Origin: Siderastrea siderea
Taxonomy: Eukaryota > Cnidaria > Anthozoa > Scleractinia > Rhizangiidae
Direction of reading: 5' to 3'
DNA length: 64,000 nucleotides
NCBI GenBank assembly: GCA_964030785.1
Contig: OZ034969.1
Coordinates: 30,712,001 to 30,776,000 of the forward strand
In this document: piece by piece, positions 34,040 through 45,429 of the stretch
Layout of the letters: the number at the start of each line of letters is the position of its first letter
Position numbering within the stretch: the first letter of the stretch is position 1
Notes under the pieces: model-generated
The model's database searches: none
What the model was told of the DNA's origin: nothing
The model's input: only the letters and a program-made list of their open reading frames with translations
Position numbers and translations under genes: made by a program

Positions 34040-37000
34040 TTCGCTGTTGCTCAGTACTAACGACGAAAATGAAACAAATTAGTCAGGTTACTGTCTGAGT
34101 TTACAGGTTCTAATATATAGGTTTACGCATTTTCCGCAAAACATCAAAATACGAGATGGGATGCCATTTGTTCGAGTTCATATTTGGTGTTTCCTTCAAT
34201 GATTTATATGTATTATGACTCATGCGATATCTGCAGATCATACCAGTTTGGAGGTCTAATCTCTCTCTTTTTTAAAGTTTCACTGATGTATTTCAAAATT
34301 TTCAAAGGTTAGTTTTTTTGAAAAAAAAAAAAAAGAAAGGTGGAATAGTCACAAATATAGAACCAACTCATAAAATAAAAAGTGGCCTTGCACCACGCGA
34401 AATAAATGAGGACTTTTACTACCATGTCCAAAGAGGAATATATAAGCCTTGTCAGGACATATATACCTCCTTACCCAAATATATTCGGGTGATTTAAATC
34501 ATCCAAAAACTGGCTTATGGAATGGAAATACTTCAAAAAGTAATAAAAAGTCGAGCAATGGAAATAAAACTGGTTTTATGCAGCACCCTGCTGAATAAGT
34601 ACTGCATGTCTATTTCTAGAAACGGAAAGATTTAAATTAGTTCAATAAATTACTTTACCTTAAAGGCGAATGAGTGTTTTCACAGTTGTTGGCAGAGAGG
34701 TTGACATCTACGTATAAACTGTTCCCGATAAATCGACTTTTTTTAGAAATAGGTATAGGCGTGTTGTGTAGCATGTTATGCTTATCTAAATCGTCTTGTG
34801 CAATATCATGCCCTAGATTACAGATGCACAATCACGGGACACTCCACGCAAGGTTTTGCCAACTGTGAGAGCTGTTTGCTCAGAGCTGTTTGTTCTAAAA
34901 GCGCGATGGCAAGACAAAAGACACTTGCATTTCACAGTTTTAACCACTTGTTTCATGCGCTCACCGGACTGAATAGTGTGTGGAAGAGAAACTCAATCGA
35001 AAACATCTAAAGTTGATATTCTAATAAAAGACAGACGAATCTTAACAGGCAAAACGTAAAATACTCGAGCTGCCACTTCAAACCTTTCTGCTAAAGAGAG
35101 CAAGCAATAAAATTGTCTTCTGGGGATTAAAGAGGGGTTTTAATGTTTCTATTGAGCCAATAATCCTGATCAAGTAGCCTAGTAGAGTGGACGACAAACT
35201 ACAAACTTTTAACGTGTGTTTTCTATTTTTAAATAGAAAACAAACAAAATTTCGCCTGAAACATCCTTCTGTCAAGTTGCATAAACATCTTGTAACAATA
35301 TGGACATTACGTTAAGTTGTAACTGATCCGGTTATTTCTGAGTGACAGATATTGTTAAATGGAAGGCGAACGCAAACTGCGTGCACTGCCTGGAAAAATT
35401 TCAACAATATAGTTCTGTATGGAAAGCTCTGGGAAATTTGATGCTGAAATGTTAAGAATATGCAATCTACACAAAACAGGTAAAAGGTACGGCTGATTCA
35501 AAGGTGACTCACAAGAGCGGGCTTTTGTAGGGATCTTTATAGTATGAGTGCTTTTATTTTGAGGTTATTCGCCCTCCCGAAAGAATTTTACTTCTCTTTA
35601 TTGCTCAGCAAAATTTAACAAATGTAAATTGTGCTCTACCACTCTCGTAAAATCCGCTATTTTGAAAATGGAGTCAACAATGGCCCCAACTTTCAGTGTT
35701 TGTATGGGAATACGATTCTGAAATATTGACAGTCTCAGTAAAGGTGAAACAGGAAAAGGATGTCACTCTTCCAAGTTGAGGACTTGAAAGCATTCCTTTC
35801 ACTGTAAAAGGAATGCTTACTCGCCTGCAAACATGTTTTTTATCTTTTCTCATTTGTTAAAAATATCGAACGTAGAAATTTTGCTCCCCCACACTTGAAA
35901 CTTGAAACTGAATCCGCCATATCAGAATTGACGCCAAAAAAATAGCACAAAATTCCAGTGTTTGTATAACAATGTGATCTATCGAGCCCATATAACAGGA
36001 AAAGGATATTATTGTTTTTATTTGAGGACACAAAAGCATTCTGTTCGATGTGGTGAACAGTTTGAAGTCGGTCACGAGAGAAAACTTTGTTTATCTTGTA
36101 TCAAACCCCAACATCACATCTTGAAAATGGGACAAAAGTGGTGTGAAATAGTATTTGTAAAGGAGCGCGATGCCAAATATTTTTCGTGAAATTTGTGTAT
36201 GGTTCTACTATTTGATATTTAAATTCTGTAAACTCAATATCTGACTGGCGGCCGGAAGCTGTTGTTGATCAAAAAGAGTAGTCGCCAAAATATGACCTGC
36301 AAGGGTGCCGCTAACATATGAACAAAGCATATCGTCTCAAAAAATTCCTTGAATTAAGTTGCAGAGAGTTGCAATTTAGATATTAGATATTAAGTTGTAA
36401 CTGATCCAGTTGTTTCTGCATGGCCGATATGCTTTTATTGAAGGAAGGCAAAAGCAAACTTGTGAGAAAAATACCTGGTAAAGCAACTTATAAATTTCCT
36501 CTGGAAAGTACAATGTAACTTGCTACTCCCAAGGAAATGGGAAATTCAATTAATCTGAAAATGTCATTTTAAATTTTAGAAATAAGGAAAAGAGAATGAA
36601 TCGAATTTGCTTTTAAACATGCAGCAAAGAGAGTTAGCAACTAGCGTTACCGATCTTTTGCCAAGATTCCATTCAGATTTAATTTCTGACCTGCAGGAGT
36701 TAAATGCACATTTTCGTTGGATTGATGTCAAAATGATAAGACCTTAACCGCTTACTACATTTCGGAGCAATTTACTTTGACGCAACCTCTTTCGCTATTA
36801 GAAGTACCCATATAAAACCAAGACACTCAAAAGCCTTAGATTGTGGTTAACACCTCAACCACGAGGCTGTTCATTTATTGATTTTACTTAAACAAGAAAT
36901 TCTGAAGAATTTACATGCAGTGCATAGTCTCTCACCCCCTGTGGGACGACGATGTTGAAATGCGCATGTCGGAGATCCACGTGAACTCGAAAGGTTAAAA

Positions 37001-38070
37001 TGAAACTCCTAGAAGGAATGAAAACGCGTTTGAAAGACATTGCGAAATCTTATGAGCTAAATCCTCATCGTGCTGAAATAATAGTTCCAGCTTTTTCGTC
37101 AAAGATAAGCCCTGGATGCGAAAAAATGCGAGACGTAGAGGAGCACCTAACTCCGCCTGCAAAATTGTGTGGGATCCGCTGCTTTAATGATCGGATATCT
37201 TCCAGAATGGTTTATGCTGTCCACACGAAAGCCACACTAGTCAACCTACAATGATGGTTCCAAAGAAGTGGAAGGATGGTCGTTCTGCGAGCCGGCATCT
37301 TCCTCGAAAGCTGTATGAGGAGGACTGCATGGTGCTCTTGTTGAGTCGAGTATACATTTGCCCACACGGTCATGAATTAGCAGCACATGATCCGCGTATC
37401 CTGTAACTGTTGCCAACTATAAATTGTAAGATGCCTTTTGTATTGTCGCACAAAAGTGGATTTACCAGGGAACTCAATGAACTCTCTAGCTAGCACAGGG
37501 CCGACCTTTGCGGAAATCGAGACACATTTGGCACAAAAGTACTGCTATTGGTATTGGGCCAGTGAGGAGAAGTTTCATGACCAATCACGTTACCGCATGA
37601 CCGAGGGAAAAGAAGAAAGGAACTCTGATGCAAGAGTTAACATGACTAACGCTGCTTTTCCAGGTTCTAAGGAATGGAAGTCCAGACGATGTACACTATC
37701 ATTAGAAAGGTTTATAAAGTTGTATTACAGTACCATTTTACTCGCTAGATCACGTTAGCGTGCGCGAAATGGTCCTGCAGTTGATTGTCTGCGGTTGATT
37801 GTCTGCCTTGGTGCAAAATACTGTTAAAACCAATCAGAAGCAAACCAAACCAATCATGGTTTGCCAGGTTTTCCCGCGCTTTGCAATAGTTACATGCTGT
37901 TCTTAAATTCTGATCGGTTCCTTGCTGTATTTGCGTTGTTTTGTTGTGAAATGGCCTTTCTACAATTCGAGGAAGGGAAATAAAGCAGTTTTAAGGGCAT
38001 TTTGTACTTCTTCTTAATAATGACGAGTTCAAAAATCCGGTCGCAGATATAGGTTACGCTGTTGCGTCCG
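34040..38070. other. Intergenic with degenerate direct repeats
   Basis: No supported gene. taagttgtaactgatcc(a/g)gtt and the following ~80 bp occur at 35313 and again at 36391. cagtgtttgtat plus caggaaaaggat occurs around 35694-35760 and 35958-36008. This suggests old tandem duplication. A modest plus-strand frame (37000-37254) has no recognisable domain. Confidence 0.45.
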
Positions 38071-38429
38071 CCTCTGACTATGTTTGTGGACGTTGGTGTT
38101 CGTTCTGCCATGATTTAAGTGGATGGCGTCAAGGCCCTTCAATGGTGATTGGCTTGGAACATTCCCGACCATTTAAGGTGAAGTATGAAATCGCTATCAA
38201 ACTCGACTTTCAATGCTGTCTTGTCATCTTTTTTGACAAACACGCAATCCTCCAACAAAAACACTAAATATTAATGAGGTTTATTAAAGGGCACACCTTT
38301 GAAAAAAATGGTGGGGGGGGGGGGGGGGGAGAGGCGGTGTTAAACCTTAAACCTTACCGACAGGTTGGCAGAAAATACCGAGTGCGGGATCACAGTCGAC
38401 GCGAGAAGCCAAATGATAGTGAAACTCAT
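38071..38429 (-). pseudogene. CTHRC1-like copy 2 remnant
   Basis: A signal-peptide exon lies at 38358-38429 (24 codons, MSFTIIWLLAST..., donor TCG|gtaagg), nearly identical to the exon at 56100. About 100 bp further on, 38071-38255 matches the last exon of copy 1 (ctgactatgtttgtg, gatttaa.tggatggc, atgctgtcttgtcatctt) but lacks the middle block encoding CCKRWFF. The collagen exon is gone. A poly-G tract (38310-38329) sits between the two pieces. Confidence 0.82.
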
Positions 38430-39168
38430 TGTTTGTTGGACGAATTTGGATCTGTTCCTCTTGGTCTACCTACCAACACAAGCAACATTTAAAAAAATGG
38501 AGGCGTCTTTCAAACAAATCCTCTACGAGAATTTGGATAGTTGTTTTTATTTAAATTGCGTGAGCAAAACATCGGATAGAGATAAAAATCGTAGTTTTAA
38601 CATCATGCTTTCAGAAAGTGTCCTAAATACAGCTATATACACTCATTACAAGCGCTCCGCACCTTGAAGTAGTGACCTCTCACCTAGATTGAATGATCTT
38701 CTTCTTATCGTATCGTTTACTCTTCAAGATTTCGTAGACTCTCGGATTTCAAAGAGCTCGAAGTAGTCTAAAGCCTTAAGGCTGAAACGTGTGTTGCCCA
38801 CGTGGCAAAACGGCTTACATTACCAAGGTTGTAGTGTCCTCAGTGTTTCTCGACCTTGGGAAAATGAGTTGCATTATCTCACTCGGATTGGCTCTTAGCA
38901 CAAAGCAATTGCTGCCTGTTGATAGAATTTCCCGATCGAATTCATTGTGAGAAGGATTAACTTCCAACCTATATATTTGTCATTTTATAATCCGCTGTCC
39001 AGACTCTTTTTCTCATCTTTTAAATCAATGCTTCCCATTTTTTTACTTTTCGGAGCAAATGTTTAAAATTTCGTCAGCTGTTTCTTAGTTTGGTCTAACC
39101 ATTTAAGTGACACTTTAAGAGTAGAATAATATATTCTGAAAAGGTGCCGTCCGGAGCAGATTTTGCAT

Positions 39169-39324
39169 ACTTGTCCAATACTCCGACAAATTTATGCATA
39201 GCGTTGTTAAATTTCTTATTGTTTTGCTTCATTCTTTATTGTTATGCTTTTGTACAGTATTGTTATGTGAAGTGAATACAATACAATGCCATGCATAAAT
39301 TTGTCGGAGTATTGGACAACCCTC
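39169..39324. repeat. Inverted-repeat MITE (about 155 bp)
   Basis: ttgtccaatactccgacaaa at the left is repeated in reverse at the right (tttgtcggagtattggacaa). The arms are about 31 bp, extending to atttatgcat.g. The middle is AT-rich. Confidence 0.85.
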
Positions 39325-39964
39325 AGATTTTGGCACGAAGCAAATTATTAAGATTATACCAAAAATGAAAGCGGAAATCTTTTTCCCCTCTCCTGTGAGC
39401 CGATAGCAGCAATTGCAGCTTTAAGTTCATGATTTTAACAGAAGAGAAAAGTTTTTACTTGTAAAGAATAATATGGAATGAAATTTGTGTTAAACGGCTT
39501 AAAAATGAATTGTAATTTATTCAGTATTGAAAGCAAAAGGAACAAATAAATACCCCCACCAATTATTGCAATTTCATCTTAATTTCGAGCGATTTTCAAT
39601 TGAGGGTCATAAGACCAAAGCTAAGGGCACAAATAACACACTAAAAGCAATACAAGTATTGGCGTCAAGCGAGGGAAAACGCGTGCGAAAAGACACTTTT
39701 GGGTTGGTCTTACATCTGATTGGTTGAGAAAGTGGAGCGAGTAATTTCGACCAATCATATGGTTTAAATTGAAAACCACTGTATCTTGAGTAAATTAGAG
39801 TCTGTTTTCAAGTTATTTTTCTGAGTTGGGATAAAAATCAATGGCGGCCATTTTGGAATGCAGTCTATAGAACAAAGTAGCAACATCCTTGTGCGTGTGA
39901 ATCTCGCTTCTCGCTTGGTGACCCTCGCGTGAAAAGAGATAGGGCTCTGGTGTACAATACGCTC

Positions 39965-40290
39965 AGGGTGAATCGTGAATCGTTTGTGTTCCGCGGAGTT
40001 ACTATCCGGAATTCTCTTCCAGAAGAGTGAAGAAACTGTAGTTCTATATTTTCCTTCAAAAATCAGCTGAAATCCGAGCTCTTGAGCAAGTGGCTAAACG
40101 ACTAGTTTAAACTCCTTGGAAACGTTTAATGGTACTTTATATTGAATTGTAGTTATAGTAAGGTTTTATTGTATTTTTTTATTTTAATTTTTTACCATGT
40201 AAATTATTAACATTTTTCTGTTTTAAAATCTTGTAAATTGAGTATGAAGATCCCTCTGGGGAACTCAATAAACTTTATTCTATTCTATTC
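39965..40290 (+). mobile_element. LINE 3' fragment with (ATTCT)n tail
   Basis: One frame reads LRVNRES.VFRGVTIRNSLPEE then a stop and, after it, CSSIFSFKNQLKSELLSKW, the usual C-terminus of CR1/L2-like reverse-transcriptase proteins. The 3' end is a tattctattctattc tail. The paralogous segment near 59725 lacks this piece, giving an empty site. Confidence 0.72.
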
Positions 40291-41455
40291 TATTCGAATT
40301 GGATTGGTCGAACAGAACACTTAAGACTTTTTCTTCGTTATTTTCAATCACAAAAACAGCAATCAATGAACGTTTTAGCAGAACCCTTTTTAATCATTGT
40401 TTGCAAGCATACATCCCATGTTTATTCAGTTGTTATACTAGCTCCACACTAATTCACATCAAGCCGGCAAAACGAACTTGTTTTATTCAAGCAGATTTAA
40501 GCTTAAGACTACATGTCCACTCGTGTGAGTTGATTTGAGCTCCTACTGGGGTGGGGGGACTTCCTCAATCATGATACGAGTCACGGAGTTCCACCCAGTG
40601 TAAGCATCAGAACTTTTATATCCTGCGCAGTTTCCGACATTGATGCCCACTCGTACGGTTCCTTTGGCGATCCCCTCGCAATATCCTCCAATCTGAGTTG
40701 TTCTGTTGGTTGGTTCTGTTGTATGTTGGTGTCTGTTTTACCGTGATTTGAAGCAATGTGGGCAACACCATCGATAGCGAGAGGTTTGCGACATTCCACA
40801 CCATTGAAAGTGAAAGCGCTTACAGCAGCCCAGGCAGTAAGCAATTCTATAGTCACCATTGTTCTCCACTTTCAAAGCTGTGTTATCAGCAAGCTTGTTA
40901 AAGACGCAGTCCTGAAGTTAAACAAAAGAACTTACTCAGTTAAAACCAACGGTTATGATTGATTGATTGATTGATTGATGTTTGCTTGTTTGTTATTCGG
41001 GTTGTATTAGCTTATTACTGATCAAAGGCAAAAACGATACGAAGTGGGCTACCCTTAAGCTAGTAAATTTCAAGATAGTTAAATTCAATTGATCCTACCT
41101 TTATCAGTCCATTGTCCCTGCCATCATTGAGGTTCTTCCATGCGCACTGTTTCCAGTTTTTCTGCATAGTCTGGCCTCCCTGCTCACCCTTGGTTCCCTG
41201 GGCTCCTTTGGGTCCCTCACGCCCCTTAGGTCCCATTTTACCAGGTGGTCCTGCTGCCCCTTGCTTTCCTTTAAGGCCTTGGGTACCCTGTTCACCTTTA
41301 GGCCCCACAGGACCCATGGGTCCCTTATCACCAGATGATCCTGCTGGGCCTTGAACCCCCTTGGCCCCATCTCGTCCGTTGAGCCCAGGGACCCCAGGCA
41401 CTCCCGGAACGCCACTGGAAGAGGTACTGATGATTGAAGGGCACTGCGTCTTCAC

Positions 41456-42578
41456 CTTATGACGACAAAAGAAAACTTATAGATATATATATTGTGAAGG
41501 GGTACAACATACCATAAAATTTTTTCCGGATCTGAATTGTTTGCTGACTTTCTTCAATGCGCGTGAGAAAATAAAATCTCGCAAAACTTAAATTGTTTTT
41601 CACAAAAAAGATTTTTCGCAGATTTTTTGCTACACTGAATTAAATCAATAAGCGAATTATGTAAAAAATTATAGATTACCAACCATAGACTCGAGCGAAA
41701 GGTGAGCGTAAAACAACCTTGAAGTTGCCCTCGTTTGACTGGTAACTCTGTTATGAAAGAAATTTAGTTGATAATAGCCGTGGTAAGTTAGTGTTCAGAT
41801 GCCGGTGACAACATTGAAAACCGATGAAACCCCAGCTGGGAATTGGAACCTTCAGTAAAAATCTCAAAAAGTAAATTCCTCGAAAACCCGAAAATGCCCG
41901 TGAAGCTTTCGCCCTTTACAGTAGTCATGTAAACTAAAATAAGTCGAAGGAATTGAAGTTACACTGCTCGCGATGTTTCCGTGCTGCTGTGCGCCAGGAC
42001 ACCTACTCGCGATAAATTGCCGGAAAGCTGAGATGTTAGGAGTATACTGAATTCTGTGAAATAAAAAAATATGTTTTAAGGCTGTGAATCTAAAAAACTG
42101 AGCTGTGCACGGATTTGTCTCTCTTAAATGGTCGGTGATCCTAGGTTTTCTTTCGGTAGATCACATTCTTTATCAATTATCTACGTGGAAGTTTGAATTT
42201 TTCAATTTTTCTGCCCACGCGTGATAAAATTCCGCTAGTAGTTTAGCTGTACAGCTGATTTGGAAATGTCTACCGTAAAGGTTGAGTTTAATTGAAAGGA
42301 TGACATCGGCCAGAATTATTTGCTTAATAGAGTAAGCAAATAGAGCCTCTTAAATGAAGTCTGACTTAGAAAATCGGTATCCAGTAAATAGTTTAAAATA
42401 TTTTTCCTCTAACAGCCATGGGGGCTTTGTCGAGTAATCGGTGTATTTTCGCACACGCTATATCTATAAAACGAATCGTTGACCCCCAACTGACTTGTTG
42501 CATTTCTGACAAGAGTGACTCTTTATCTGACTGTAGCAAAAGTATGGAACAAAATCTGGGTCGTAGGAGATGACATTA
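41456..42578. other. Intron 1 of CTHRC1-like copy 3, part left of the transposon
   Basis: No exon or mobile element recognised here. The rest of the intron lies at 55947-56099, on the other side of the transposon. Confidence 0.6.
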
Positions 42579-42586
42579 TAGCCACT
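42579..42586. repeat. 8-bp target duplication, left (TAGCCACT)
   Basis: Identical to 55939-55946, immediately outside the CAGGG... and ...CCCTG termini. An 8-bp duplication is the P-superfamily hallmark (also seen in hAT). Confidence 0.9.
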
Positions 42587-42668
42587 CAGGGGGGGGGGGG
42601 GGGGAGGTGACTCTTTTGTTTCCAGTTGTTTATTCGTGACCGACTCATCGCTGCCAGTATGACGTCAC
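42587..42668 (+). promoter_or_regulatory. Left terminal inverted repeat with CRE-like site
   Basis: The outer repeat is CAG, a G tract and AGGTGACT. The inner inverted motif is tcatcgctgccag followed by tatgacgtcac, containing the palindrome TGACGTCA (CREB/ATF consensus). A donor-like cctc|gtaagt follows at 42785, so a transcript may start just inside the repeat and splice to the plus-strand gene. Confidence 0.75.
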
Positions 42669-43451
42669 ACTGCAACGAGAGAGCGCTGTTCAGTTTTACG
42701 CGGGATTGAGTTAAGGTGCGCCACGACAGAGGTCAAGAAAGGATTAGATTTATTGCTTTTATAGCTACTGTTCGCTAATTCCTCGTAAGTGTGTACTCTT
42801 TTAAATTTTTACTGCCTGTGTGTCAAATTTGTTTCTTGTTTTGTGTTCCCGTAATCCTGTAATTTGGTTTATTTTTTGAACGGGACAAACCGCGGAACCG
42901 AAGTCCGTTTAAAACATCCACCTTTTTACTACACAGTTTGCTTCAGAAAGCTTCATAATAGGAGGTTTTACTACTTGATTATCAACGTTTAATTTCACCG
43001 TCGTTCTGTGTCGCTTGGCCAAGCCGATATCCACGTCTTTCCGTTTGAGTGCGAAGGTGTTGCTTTCGTCTAAAATTTGTTAACTTATTGCTCGTGCCTT
43101 GGCGAACTTCTTCAGTTGGCTGGTGTAAATTCTCTTTCCAGGTTCTTTTGTTTCCTTTTCACTAGCTTACTGTGGTGTACTTCGTCGGTTCCTGTTAAAA
43201 TCTGTTGGATTTTGTGGCTTTTGCTGGCCGTGTTGATTCTTTCATTAGTGAAACAATTAGTTGATTCTTTTATTAGTGCTTGTATATATAATTTAGAGGG
43301 GTCCTCAGTGTTGCTCGAGTTTGCTTTTTATTGCAGTTGTGCCTGGCTTTGCTTTTCTCACTTCGCTATTTTATTTTAGTTATCAAAGTAAACAATACAA
43401 TAAAACTGGAAAATCCAAAAAAAAAAAAATCCAGTAATTTAAGAAAGAAAA

Positions 43452-43935
43452 ATTAATTAGTTTTAGTACCGTACAGAATTTTTAGGTGAAAGGTACTTTT
43501 TAAAAAAGTACAGTAAAATATCACTTAAGGTTATTTAATAAAGAATTATTATTTAAGGTTATTTTAATAAAGAAATATTATTAAATATAGTCAGAAGCAT
43601 ATCAAGGTCATATGCTTCTAATATAGTTTACTGTAAGAAACAAACAACCAATTATAATTTAATAATTAGTCTTTGTATTGTAAAAATTAATTAGGTGAAA
43701 GGAACTTTTTTTAAAAAAAAGTACAGTAAAATATTATTTAAGGTTATTTAATAAAGAATTATTATTTAAGGTTATTTTAATAAAGAAATATTTATTAAAT
43801 TTAGTTTACTGTAAGAAACAAACAAACAATTATAATTTAATAATTAGCTTTAGTATTGTAAAATTAATTAGGTGAAAGGTACTTTTTTTAAAAAAAGGAC
43901 AGTAAAAGGTTATTTAAGGTTATTTAATGAAAGAA
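43452..43935. repeat. AT-rich tandem repeat, about 200-bp unit, 2.5 copies
   Basis: The block aattaggtgaaaggtactt, then aaagtacagtaaaat, then aaggttatttaataaagaat (twice per unit), then gtttactgtaagaaacaaac, recurs at about 43455, 43690 and 43865. The first copy alone contains the hairpin agaagcatat ... atatgcttct. It lies in the probable 5' leader or intron of the plus-strand gene. Confidence 0.85.
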
Positions 43936-43962
43936 ATACAATAAAGGGAACAATAAAAATCA

Positions 43963-45429
43963 ATGATGAATAATTATTTTGCAATTTTTATATTTATTGT
44001 GACTGTACTTTTAGTGTATGATTTTCATTTTGACATAACCTGGCTTTTTCCAGTACAGTGTCATCAAATTGTGTGCATGGTGGCAACTGCCATGCGTTGC
44101 CATGTTGTAATAGGTGTCATTGCGCAAGCCTTCCCAAAGCTTTCAAGGCTTCCCTGCAGTATTTACATTCCATCTACTGACAAATCCAAATCACAAGCCA
44201 CTGGAGAATCAAATGTGCTCCAAAATCAAATAACAACAAAGTTAAGTGTGCTTGGAAAGTATTCCCCCCTTGTGTTATCCTTGTTTTTACTACAGTATAA
44301 AGTAAGACAAGTGCACAACCCTGACCTGAACAATTTATTTTCTGCCATGTTTTCTTTCTTTGTAATTACCATCACCCTCATAACCCCCTTTTGCTGGGAA
44401 ATGGTATACAAAACATGTTATTACCAAATTTTGAAGTATCATAAAGGAATAAACTATTCACTGGAACTTCTACTATTTCCTGGTGTCATCATATTAAGGA
44501 TGTGTTTGTCTCTGCTTGAGCCAGTTTATAATTTGTGCTTACAAGCTAAGCCAGTTCATAAATTCTCTTTGGTGCAATATGTATGGAGCCTTGCATCAAA
44601 ATTCTTTCTTCCCACTATTATGCTCACATTTGTCCTTTTCTTCCATTGCATTACTTTCAACCTTGATAGTCAAAATCTGCTAGTGGACCACAAACTTAAT
44701 TCTGTTCTTGTTTATGTTGTAGCAATTGCTCTTCTAATGGTGGTATCTGTTCTTCCCTATTCTATATTTGTGGTGTCATTTGTGGTGATTACAGTAGCAA
44801 TGGGGGAGAGTTTTGATGCAAGCTCAAGAGATCCCATAGAAATGCCCCTAGTTTTCCCTTTTCTGTACATCATTCTTGGTATAATGTTGGGGTATTCATG
44901 TTTACAATCTATTGAATTTCAGCACCCAGGCTCTCTCTTGAGTTTAGTTTTGAGGTCAAAAAGGTTTGTGATTTCTATTTCACTTGTGGATATAACAGGA
45001 AAGCCACATTCCTTTATGTTTGCACCATATGCTACTACCACTGATTTGAGAGCACAAATTAATTTAAAACTGAACATAAGAAGTGATTCATACTGGCTGT
45101 CAAGTAGTGGCAAACCTTTAAATGAATTTGTTCCACTGAAAGAAATAACTGGAACTGTTTTCATGAACGGCCGGTTAATTGGAGGTGTACAGTGCTGTAT
45201 TAAGGGGTGTGACAAGGAGGCAGGTTTACGAAAATTGGACAGTATGATTGGACAATATGAATTAAAATGCAGTCCTCATGATCTTACTGATCTTGAGAAC
45301 ATTAAAAATCTAAGGGTGTGTGACAAACATTACAACACTTTGCCAAGCAGAGGACATAAACCCTCAAGAGGAAAAAAATCATCCAAATCAAAATCCAGGA
45401 GCAATGCCAACTTGGCACTCTCAAAGTAA
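43963..45429 (+). CDS. Element ORF 1a: polytopic membrane region, ubiquitin-like domain, THAP-like C2CH finger
   Basis: 488 codons. About seven hydrophobic segments occupy residues 3-320 (for example FFVITITLITPF, FFLPTIMLTFVLFF, VFPFLYIILGIMLGY). Residues about 335-408 align with ubiquitin: ITGKPHSF for LTGKTITL, TTDLRAQINLKLNI for TIENVKAKIQDKEGI, SSSGKPLNEF for FAGKQLED, and a C-terminal GRLIGG like LRLRGG (Gly407-Gly408). Just after the Gly-Gly is C412-x3-C416-x36-C453-x2-H456, the spacing of a THAP zinc finger, although the central Trp and C-terminal AVPTIF box are not evident. The true start may be a later Met after a splice acceptor (tttttccag near 44055). The frame ends in a Ser/Lys-rich tail after a possible -1 slip site. 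A membrane segment in a DNA transposon is unexpected. Confidence 0.7.
   Translation: MMNNYFAIFIFIVTVLLVYDFHFDITWLFPVQCHQIVCMVATAMRCHVVIGVIAQAFPKLSRLPCSIYIPSTDKSKSQATGESNVLQNQITTKLSVLGKYSPLVLSLFLLQYKVRQVHNPDLNNLFSAMFSFFVITITLITPFCWEMVYKTCYYQILKYHKGINYSLELLLFPGVIILRMCLSLLEPVYNLCLQAKPVHKFSLVQYVWSLASKFFLPTIMLTFVLFFHCITFNLDSQNLLVDHKLNSVLVYVVAIALLMVVSVLPYSIFVVSFVVITVAMGESFDASSRDPIEMPLVFPFLYIILGIMLGYSCLQSIEFQHPGSLLSLVLRSKRFVISISLVDITGKPHSFMFAPYATTTDLRAQINLKLNIRSDSYWLSSSGKPLNEFVPLKEITGTVFMNGRLIGGVQCCIKGCDKEAGLRKLDSMIGQYELKCSPHDLTDLENIKNLRVCDKHYNTLPSRGHKPSRGKKSSKSKSRSNANLALSK

Larger units (their letters stand above)
38430..40542. repeat. Segmental duplicate of 56172-59985
   Basis: The spacer between CTHRC1-like copies 2 and 3 is colinear with the spacer between copies 3 and 4. 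Shared blocks include aaagcaaaaggaa, ggcgtcaagcg.gggaaaacg, tggcggccattttggaatgc, ctcgcttctcgcttggtg and gcaagcatacatccc. The two spacers differ by insertions, including the LINE fragment at about 39965-40290 found only here. Confidence 0.82.

Noticed and set aside
41104..41415. Alternative frames over the collagen exon, including a Pro-rich plus-strand frame
   Set aside because: The Gly-x-y periodicity belongs to the minus-strand exon 41099-41455; the others are shadows.
43077..43379. 100-aa hydrophobic frame starting at a TTG
   Set aside because: T-rich DNA gives hydrophobic codons; no ATG, no splice signals that fit; treated as leader or intron.
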